Origin: Nocardia mikamii NBRC 108933
Lineage (GTDB): Bacteria; Actinomycetota; Actinomycetes; Mycobacteriales; Mycobacteriaceae
Reading direction: 5' to 3'
Assembly: GCF_001613505.1 (NCBI RefSeq)
Contig: NZ_BDCM01000010.1
Coordinates: 248,001 to 312,000, forward strand
DNA length: 64,000 nt
The notes beneath the pieces were generated by a model that was given only the letters and a program-made list of their open reading frames with translations, did not search any database and was not told the origin of the DNA. The translations under genes were made by a program, and so were the position numbers. Below are positions 63,870 to 64,000 of this stretch, one piece after another; positions within the stretch are counted from its first letter, which is position 1; every line of letters begins with the position of its first letter.

Positions 63870-64000
63870 ATGGAGTGAACCACACCACACTCGTTTTGTG
63901 AACACCTATTAGTAAATAATGTTCACGAGCTTGTTCCAGTACCCGGGCAAACGCCCAGCACCACCCCTGAACAGCGCGGACACCGTCCGGACCGGCCCCG

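Overview
The window is high-GC actinobacterial DNA, almost certainly from a mycolic-acid-forming member of the Mycobacteriales. A Nocardia-like genome is the best fit. Its backbone follows the gene order I recall for the Mycobacterium tuberculosis Rv1853-Rv1822 region: urease, a BlaI/M56 pair, guaB1, two CNNM/CBS membrane proteins, malate synthase G (glcB), a vWA protein, gcvP with a glycine riboswitch, MerR, bifunctional nuclease, MerR (FtsR), GarA, gcvH and a CDP-alcohol phosphatidyltransferase. A CYP125-type P450 and an acyl-CoA oxidase also point to a steroid- and lipid-using actinomycete. Assignments were made by reading motifs in the translated sequence; no database search was possible.

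Layout. (1) 0.1-13.9 kb: urease. The structural genes ureABC (13385-10966) and the accessory genes ureF, ureG and ureD (2276-139) lie on the same strand, but about 8.7 kb of unrelated genes separates them: two SDRs, an MDR reductase, an alpha/beta hydrolase, a DHA2-type efflux pump with its TetR regulator, a PadR regulator facing a SnoaL-like protein, and an O-methyltransferase. (2) 14.1-20.4 kb: OsmC, O-acetylhomoserine sulfhydrylase, a truncated FhuF-like protein and a divergent siderophore importer (two FecCD permeases plus an ATPase), with two IdeR-type iron boxes. (3) 20.4-23.6 kb: BlaI regulator, M56 membrane protease and a DEAD-box helicase. (4) 23.7-27.1 kb: ethanolamine ammonia-lyase EutBC, a DUF1992 protein and a PPOX/F420-type protein. 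(5) 27.2-36.6 kb: GuaB1 (GMP reductase), a long leader, two CNNM/CBS proteins coupled to a putative glycosylase, two NTF2-like proteins, a secreted LVIVD-repeat protein paired with a DUF305 protein, and a hotdog-like protein. (6) 36.6-47.1 kb: a TetR/membrane-protein pair with two palindromic operators, an orphan SMI1/KNR4 protein, a methyltransferase, glcB, a quinone reductase, a small ORF/HNH/WhiB islet, a vWA protein and an HxlR regulator. (7) 47.2-54.4 kb: gcvP with a tandem glycine riboswitch, the conserved MerR/nuclease/FtsR/GarA/GcvH string and a phospholipid synthase. (8) 54.5-64 kb: GMC oxidoreductase, NERD protein, PAP2 phosphatase, acyl-CoA oxidase, ThrE-like exporter, TetR and CYP125-type P450.

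Functional links. Nitrogen and one-carbon metabolism are prominent (urease, ethanolamine lyase, glycine cleavage, GMP reduction). The glyoxylate shunt enzyme GlcB, acyl-CoA oxidase and CYP125 fit growth on lipids and sterols. GarA links central nitrogen/carbon flux to Ser/Thr kinase signalling. Several regulator/target pairs carry clear palindromes in their shared promoter regions (8.34, 9.55, 20.41, 37.24-37.30, 46.56, 54.48 and 63.86 kb).

I did not see tRNA, rRNA, CRISPR arrays, insertion sequences or complete prophage modules. The most unusual signals are the split urease locus, an FhuF-like gene whose stop codon lies inside an iron box, a perfect 26-bp tandem duplication spanning two gene ends, and a long leader with a small ORF in front of the CNNM pair.
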